NCBI GenBank assembly: GCA_024402455.1
Contig: JAKSTS010000063.1
Coordinates: forward strand, 1 to 9,935
Length of the DNA: 9,935 nucleotides
DNA from: Treponemataceae bacterium
Lineage (GTDB): Bacteria; Spirochaetota; Spirochaetia; Treponematales; Treponemataceae
Direction: 5' to 3'
This document shows positions 5,815 to 9,935 of the stretch, piece by piece. The translations under genes were made by a program, and so were the position numbers. Positions within the stretch are counted from its first letter, which is position 1, and every line of letters begins with the position of its first letter. The notes beneath the pieces are model-generated. The model was given only the letters and a program-made list of their open reading frames with translations. It made no database searches and was not told the DNA's origin.

Positions 5815-5849
5815 AAGGAATTGTCTGAATCAGGCAGTTCTTTTTTTTT
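5815..5849 (+). terminator. Riboswitch-controlled intrinsic terminator
   Basis: GAATTGTCTG (5818-5827) pairs with CAGGCAGTTC (5831-5840) around the loop AAT, followed by nine Ts. ATCAGG (5829-5834) in loop and 3' arm is complementary to CCTGAT (5768-5773) of the thi box, giving a plausible antiterminator that forms only when the aptamer is empty. Confidence 0.85.
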
Positions 5850-5866
5850 GCGTACAGGAGGTTTTT

Positions 5867-7114
5867 ATGCAGAAAAAAAACTCTGTCTTGTCTGATGTTA
5901 TAAATGCTGGTGAATTGCGCCACAATGCACTTATCTGGTTTGGTGCTGGTGTTTCAATTTCTGAAATTCTAACTGGAACTTATTTTGCACCGCTTGGTTT
6001 TGAAAAAGGGCTTCTGGCAATTTTTACCGGTCATTTTATTGGCTGTGTTTTGTTTTTTCTTGCAGGTCTTATTGGTGCCAAAACTGGCAAAAGTGCAATG
6101 GAAACTGTAAAAATCAGTTTCGGTTCAAAAGGAGCCTGCTTATTTTCAGTTTTAAATATTGTTCAGCTTGCAGGCTGGACTATTGTAATGATTCTAGCCG
6201 GTTCTTCAGGCTGTGCATCTGTTTTTGGCAGTGGTTTTGAATTTTTATGGATTGCCTTTATTGGTCTTTTGATTGTTGTTTGGGTAGCTGTTGATGTTCA
6301 CAAATTTGACAGGCTCAATATGGCTGCATTTTTGCTTCTGTTTGTGCTCTCGGTTGTTTTGTGTATTACAATTTTTAAAAAAGAAATAAATACTGAAACT
6401 TTGTGTACGTCAGCCGAAGTTTTAAGCTTTGGCGCAGCTGTTGAACTTGCTGTCGCAATGCCGCTTTCGTGGCTGCCGCTTGCTGCAGATTATACAAAAA
6501 ATGCGCAGAAACCTGTTTTGGTTTCTGGTGTAAGTGCGGCTGTTTATTTTATTACAAGCTGCTGGATGTATTTTATTGGCATTAGTGCCGCAATTTTGAC
6601 CGGCGAAAATGATGTTGTGCAGATTATGATAAAAGCCGGTCTTGGAATTGTGGCATTTATCATTGTTGTTTTTTCAACAGCAACGACAACTTATCTTGAT
6701 GTTTATTCTGCCGGCATAAGTTCAAAAAGTCTTTCGAATAAATTAAACGAAAAAATTATTGCATGTGCAGTTTGTGCCATCGGTGTTGTTTCTGCAATAA
6801 TCATTTCGAAAAAATCGCTTGAAACAAGTTTTTTTGAAAATTTCCTGTATTTTATCGGTTCTGTGTTTGCGCCTATGGTTTCAGTGCAGATTGCAGATTA
6901 TTTCATTATAAAAAATGATTCGTCAGAAAAGAATTTTAACTGGCTTAATCTGATTATCTGGTTTTTTGGGTTCGTTTTGTACCGTTTTTTGATGAACGTT
7001 GAATTTATTTTGGGTTCAACATTTTTGGTCATGCTTATTGTTTGTGCGGCTGCTGTTGCTGCAAATGCATTAAAAAACATAATAAAGAGAAGCCCTAAAA
7101 GGACAGTTTCATGA
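5867..7114 (+). CDS. cytX: CytX-type NCS1 transporter, putative hydroxymethylpyrimidine uptake
   Basis: The 415-residue membrane protein has about 12 hydrophobic segments and belongs to the NCS1 nucleobase:cation symporter family. CytX-like blocks are WFGAGVSISEILTGTYFAPL near residue 24 (helix 1), PLSWLPLAADYT at 199-210 and STATTTYLDVYSAG at 270-283. In thiamine-regulated loci CytX is predicted to import HMP, the pyrimidine half of thiamine. Translation should start at 5867, after AGGAGG (5856-5861); the frame stays open upstream to an ATG at 5798, but that lies next to the aptamer and before the terminator, so it cannot be the start. It is the first gene of the operon and overlaps thiM by ATGA. 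Substrate assignment rests on family and context. Confidence 0.9.
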   Translation: MQKKNSVLSDVINAGELRHNALIWFGAGVSISEILTGTYFAPLGFEKGLLAIFTGHFIGCVLFFLAGLIGAKTGKSAMETVKISFGSKGACLFSVLNIVQLAGWTIVMILAGSSGCASVFGSGFEFLWIAFIGLLIVVWVAVDVHKFDRLNMAAFLLLFVLSVVLCITIFKKEINTETLCTSAEVLSFGAAVELAVAMPLSWLPLAADYTKNAQKPVLVSGVSAAVYFITSCWMYFIGISAAILTGENDVVQIMIKAGLGIVAFIIVVFSTATTTYLDVYSAGISSKSLSNKLNEKIIACAVCAIGVVSAIIISKKSLETSFFENFLYFIGSVFAPMVSVQIADYFIIKNDSSEKNFNWLNLIIWFFGFVLYRFLMNVEFILGSTFLVMLIVCAAAVAANALKNIIKRSPKRTVS

Positions 7115-7938
7115 ATGATAAAAGTTTTTTATTAAAAGAGGTTTGCAAAGCTGTGCAGAAAGCACGCACAGAAAATCCTTTGTCGCCTTCAATTACAAAT
7201 GATGTAACAGTAAATTTTGTGGTAAATGCACAGCTTGCTGCTGGCGGCAGAGGTGTTGTTGTTTATCTTGCAGACGAAGGTGAAAAGATTGCGTCTATGT
7301 GCAAATCTGCATACATTAATCTTGGCACAATGAAAGAATGTTATGCACAAACAATTCCAAGAACCTGCAGCGCTTTTAGAAAAACTGAAAATAAATGGGT
7401 TTTTGATCCTGTCGGTCTTGGCATAGGTTCGCTTAGAACAGAGCTTTTTAAAATGATGAAAGATTTTAAACCTGCCGTCATTCGCGGAAATGCTTCTGAA
7501 ATAATCGGTCTTGCTTCTCTTTGGGACTTATGCCCGGCAGAAAACAGCGGTGTAAGCGGTGTTGATACAACAGAAGAAGTTTTGTCTGCCAGAAATGCTG
7601 CGGTTGCGCTTGCACAATATACTGGCGGTGCAGTTGCTGTTTCTGGAGAGACAGATTTAGTTTCAAACGGCAAAACTGTTCTGCTTTGTTCCGGTGGCAG
7701 CAGTTTTCTGCCCAAAATAACAGGTGCCGGCTGTTCTTTAGGCGGTGTAATGAGTGTTTATGCAAATGTTGCACCGCCATTTTATGCAGCACTTGCAGGA
7801 ACTGTCGTTTATAATGTTGCGGCTCAAAAAGCAGAAAAAAAATCAAAAGGATCTGGCAGCTTTGTGCAGAACTTTTTGGATTGCCTTTTTAACTTAAAAG
7901 AAAAAGATATTCTGAAAGCCAAAATTGAAGAAATTTAA
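7111..7938 (+). CDS. thiM: Hydroxyethylthiazole kinase
   Basis: The 275-residue ribokinase-like enzyme phosphorylates 4-methyl-5-hydroxyethylthiazole with ATP, the thiazole salvage step. Diagnostic blocks are SPSITNDVTVNFVVNAQLAA (25-44), YINLGTM (68-74), VFDPVGLGIGSLRT (97-110), VIRGNASEI (123-131), VSGETDLV (177-184) and the catalytic loop ITGAGCSLGG (203-212), with C208 in the position of the family's GTGC cysteine; the second residue is Ala rather than Thr. The length is normal. The start overlaps the cytX stop (ATGA) and the stop overlaps a possible thiE start, so translation is probably coupled along the operon. Confidence 0.94.
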   Translation: MNDKSFLLKEVCKAVQKARTENPLSPSITNDVTVNFVVNAQLAAGGRGVVVYLADEGEKIASMCKSAYINLGTMKECYAQTIPRTCSAFRKTENKWVFDPVGLGIGSLRTELFKMMKDFKPAVIRGNASEIIGLASLWDLCPAENSGVSGVDTTEEVLSARNAAVALAQYTGGAVAVSGETDLVSNGKTVLLCSGGSSFLPKITGAGCSLGGVMSVYANVAPPFYAALAGTVVYNVAAQKAEKKSKGSGSFVQNFLDCLFNLKEKDILKAKIEEI

Positions 7939-7967
7939 TGAATATGCTTATAGAAGGAAAATTGCAA

Positions 7968-8612
7968 ATGACAAATGATAGAATAAAAGATGCAATGTTT
8001 TTGTATGCTGTAACAGACCGTACATGGGCAAAAGAAAAAACGCTTCTCGAACAGATTGAAGATGCACTTATTGGCGGCGCTACATGCATTCAGCTTCGCG
8101 AAAAAGCACTTGATTATAAAGATTTTCTGGATGAAGCTCTGCTTGTTAAAGAACTCTGCAGAAAATATAGCGTTCCATTCATCATCAATGACAACGTTGA
8201 TATTGCCATTGAAGCAGGTGCAGATGGAATTCATGTTGGGCAGAGTGATATGGAACTTTTGAAAGTCCGGCAGAAAACCGGCGGAAAAATGTTTATAGGT
8301 GTTTCTGCGCAGACTGTTGAACAGGCGCTCGAAGCACAGAAAAATGGTGCAGATTATCTTGGTGTTGGTGCGGTTTTCCCGACAAGCACAAAAAAAGATG
8401 CTGACGCCGTAAAACTTGAAACTTTGAAAGATATTTGCAGTGCAGTTGAAATTCCTGTCGTTGCAATCGGCGGCATTACAAAAGACAACATGAAAGAATT
8501 AAAAGGTTCTGGAATTGCTGGTGTTGCACTTGTTTCTGCAATTTTTGCTGCAAAAAACATTAAAGCCGAATGTCAGCTTTTGCTGAAAACTGCACAGGAG
8601 GTTTCAAAATGA
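7968..8612 (+). CDS. thiE: Thiamine-phosphate synthase
   Basis: This 214-residue TIM-barrel enzyme joins HMP pyrophosphate and thiazole phosphate to thiamine monophosphate. Family motifs are complete: LYAVTDR (12-18), GGATCIQLREK (36-46), pyrophosphate/Mg-binding INDN (73-76), DGIHVGQSD (86-94), VFPTSTK (136-142), VVAIGGI (164-170) and ALVSAIF (187-193). I choose ATG 7968 because AAGGA lies nine bases before it and the protein then has the usual length and N-terminus. An in-frame ATG at 7938, overlapping the thiM stop as TAATG, would add ten residues and cannot be excluded. The stop overlaps the start of the HAD gene (ATGA). Confidence 0.94.
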   Translation: MTNDRIKDAMFLYAVTDRTWAKEKTLLEQIEDALIGGATCIQLREKALDYKDFLDEALLVKELCRKYSVPFIINDNVDIAIEAGADGIHVGQSDMELLKVRQKTGGKMFIGVSAQTVEQALEAQKNGADYLGVGAVFPTSTKKDADAVKLETLKDICSAVEIPVVAIGGITKDNMKELKGSGIAGVALVSAIFAAKNIKAECQLLLKTAQEVSK

Positions 8613-9259
8613 TTGAAGGTGTCATTTTTGATCTTGACGGAACACTGCTTGATTCAATGCCGTTTTGGCAGACTGTTCCTGAAAAATATCTTTCATCAAT
8701 CGGCATTATTCCAGATGAAAACATCAACAGCGAAATTGCAACTTTTTCAATAAAAGAATGTGCCCAATATTTTATAAAAAAATATAACTTGCAGCTTGAA
8801 CTTGAAGAAGTGTTATGCGGAATAAACAATATAATAGAAGATTTTTATCTGAATGAAGTGCAGCTGAAAAAAGGTGCAAAAGAACTTATAGAATATTTTG
8901 CAAAAAACAAAATCGAAATGTCTGTTGCAACTTCTTCAATGGAAAGACTTGCGCGTGCTGCATTAAAAAGACTTTGCAATGCAGATTTTAAAGCTGTTGT
9001 TTCCAGCAACGACTGCAAAGCCGGCAAAGAAACATGTTCAGAAGTTTACGAAAAAGCATTTGATGCACTGGGCGTTTCAAAAGAAAAAGTTTGGGTTTTT
9101 GAAGATGCACTTTTTGCAATTAAAACAGCAAAAAAAGCAGGTTTTAAAGTCTGTGCTGTAAAAGAAAATCTTGAAACCTCAACAGATGAAATAAAAAAAT
9201 ATGCAGATTTATATGTTGAAGATTTGTCGGTTTTTCTAAAAGAAACTGAAAATGTCTGA
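8609..9259 (+). CDS. HAD-superfamily phosphatase in the thiamine operon
   Basis: The 216-residue protein is a subfamily IA HAD hydrolase related to beta-phosphoglucomutase/phosphatase-like members. Motif I is FDLDGTLLDS (nucleophile D8, acid D10), a helical cap follows, motif II is VATSS (107-110), a motif III lysine lies near K140 in AGKETCSEVY, and motif IV is VFEDA (163-167). ATG 8609 is preferred: AGGAGG lies eight bases ahead, it overlaps the thiE stop and begins directly before motif I; an in-frame ATG at 8570 lacks these supports. Its substrate is not readable from sequence. Its place between thiE and thiD suggests action on thiamine phosphate or a pyrimidine/thiazole phosphate, by analogy with HAD-type thiamine-phosphate phosphatases known elsewhere; this is inference. 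Confidence 0.85.
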   Translation: MIEGVIFDLDGTLLDSMPFWQTVPEKYLSSIGIIPDENINSEIATFSIKECAQYFIKKYNLQLELEEVLCGINNIIEDFYLNEVQLKKGAKELIEYFAKNKIEMSVATSSMERLARAALKRLCNADFKAVVSSNDCKAGKETCSEVYEKAFDALGVSKEKVWVFEDALFAIKTAKKAGFKVCAVKENLETSTDEIKKYADLYVEDLSVFLKETENV

Positions 9260-9334
9260 AAATATCATCGGTTTTTTGCCGTCTGATTTTTTTCAGCATT
9301 TTTGAAGATGATTTGATTTTTGGGAGATATAAAA

Positions 9335-9935
9335 ATGAAAACAGCATTAACTATTGCAGGCAGCGATTCTTCTGGAGGTGCCGGTATTCAGGCTGATATT
9401 AAAACAATGACTTGTAACGGTGTTTATGCAATGAGTGCAATTACTGCATTGACTGCGCAGAACACTACTGGCGTTCAAGGCATTTTTGAAGTGCCGGCTG
9501 ATTTTTTGTCAAAGCAGCTGGACAGTGTTTTTGAAGATATCTGGCCGGATGCAGTAAAAATCGGTATGGTTTCTTCTGCAAAATTAATCAATGCGATTGT
9601 TGACAGACTGCAGTTTTATAAAGCACAGAACATTGTCATTGATCCTGTAATGGTTTCAACAAGCGGTTCAAAATTGATTAGTGATGATGCAATTGAAGTG
9701 CTTAAAGCAAAGCTTATGCCGCTTGCAGAAATTGTAACGCCAAATATTCCAGAAGCAGAAATTCTTGCCGGTCAAAAAATTAAAACTGCACAAGACATGG
9801 AAAAAGCAGCTGAATTTATTGCAGGTAAATATAAATGCAGTGTTCTGCTTAAAGGAGGGCACAGCTTGAACGATGCAAATGATTTCTTGTTTGAAAAAAA
9901 CGGCAGCAGTTTGTGGTTTTATGGCGAAAGCATAA
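9335..9935 (+). CDS. thiD: Hydroxymethylpyrimidine/phosphomethylpyrimidine kinase (3' end outside window)
   Basis: The first 200 residues of ThiD, a ribokinase-fold enzyme that phosphorylates HMP and then HMP-P to HMP-PP, the substrate of ThiE. Seen are TIAGSDSSGGAGIQADIKTM (6-25), GVYAMSAITALTAQNT (29-44), VKIGMVSS (74-81), VIDPVMVSTSG (101-111), TPNIPEAEIL (135-144) and LLKGGHS (171-177). The missing part, about 60-70 residues, should hold the catalytic GTGC-type loop. ATG 9335 has GGGAG at 9322-9326. It is 75 bases after the HAD gene; this spacer contains only a weak AT-rich hairpin (CTGAAAA/TTTTCAG) and no convincing promoter, so it is probably the fifth gene of the riboswitch-controlled operon. 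Confidence 0.95.
   Translation, partial: MKTALTIAGSDSSGGAGIQADIKTMTCNGVYAMSAITALTAQNTTGVQGIFEVPADFLSKQLDSVFEDIWPDAVKIGMVSSAKLINAIVDRLQFYKAQNIVIDPVMVSTSGSKLISDDAIEVLKAKLMPLAEIVTPNIPEAEILAGQKIKTAQDMEKAAEFIAGKYKCSVLLKGGHSLNDANDFLFEKNGSSLWFYGESI

Noticed and set aside
5798..5866. Upstream start of the transporter gene at 5798
   Set aside because: This would translate through the riboswitch terminator; the strong AGGAGG and the family N-terminus support ATG 5867.
7341..7846. Minus-strand ORFs opposite thiM
   Set aside because: Low-complexity His/Gln- or Ser/Pro-rich shadows of a gene whose family motifs are all intact.
8570..8608. Upstream start of the HAD gene
   Set aside because: It would overlap thiE by 43 bases without a ribosome site, while 8609 has AGGAGG and starts directly before the catalytic motif.

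Overview
The window looks like AT-rich chromosomal DNA of a host-associated spirochaete, most likely a Treponema. This is inferred from three things: a BspA/TpLRR-type leucine-rich-repeat lipoprotein with a poly-glycine stretch right after the lipobox cysteine, a thiamine salvage operon without de novo genes, and the general style of the proteins. No rRNA or other strong taxonomic marker is present, so the genus is a guess.

Left part (1-2985, all + strand). The window opens in the last 80 codons of a gene whose function I cannot settle. A small thioredoxin-fold [2Fe-2S] ferredoxin follows. The next 436 bases hold no gene but contain two palindromic elements: a composite inverted repeat of about 160 bp made of nested hairpins (624-782), and a long 22-bp-arm inverted repeat (834-899). 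Then come a phenylacetate-CoA ligase-type arylacetate-CoA ligase (paaK) and a tandem-ACT-domain protein. This pair is commonly found together, often near indolepyruvate:ferredoxin oxidoreductase genes. The 167-base spacer between them carries three consecutive hairpins. A strong intrinsic terminator closes the unit.

Middle part (2986-5710). A 567-codon BspA-like LRR lipoprotein lies on the minus strand, with a recognisable RBS and promoter at its right end. To its right is a gene-poor stretch of about 830 bases. It holds a branched-hairpin sequence (5076-5154), a minus-strand terminator (5161-5208), a symmetric array of six near-identical palindromes (5207-5428), and what looks like a broken minus-strand gene (5454-5652).

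Right part (5668-9935, + strand). This is a thiamine salvage operon. A putative promoter leads into a TPP riboswitch (thi box) and an intrinsic terminator, followed by cytX (HMP transporter), thiM (hydroxyethylthiazole kinase), thiE (thiamine-phosphate synthase), a HAD-family phosphatase and thiD (HMP/HMP-P kinase, cut by the window end). The first four genes overlap or nearly touch. Together they would import HMP, phosphorylate both HMP and thiazole, and couple them to thiamine phosphate. The HAD enzyme may act on a phosphorylated intermediate. The final step to TPP is not encoded here.

The most unusual material is non-coding: the symmetric palindrome array, the composite hairpin repeat with compensatory arm changes, and the structured paaK-ACT spacer. 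I did not find convincing evidence of a wholly new multi-gene system.
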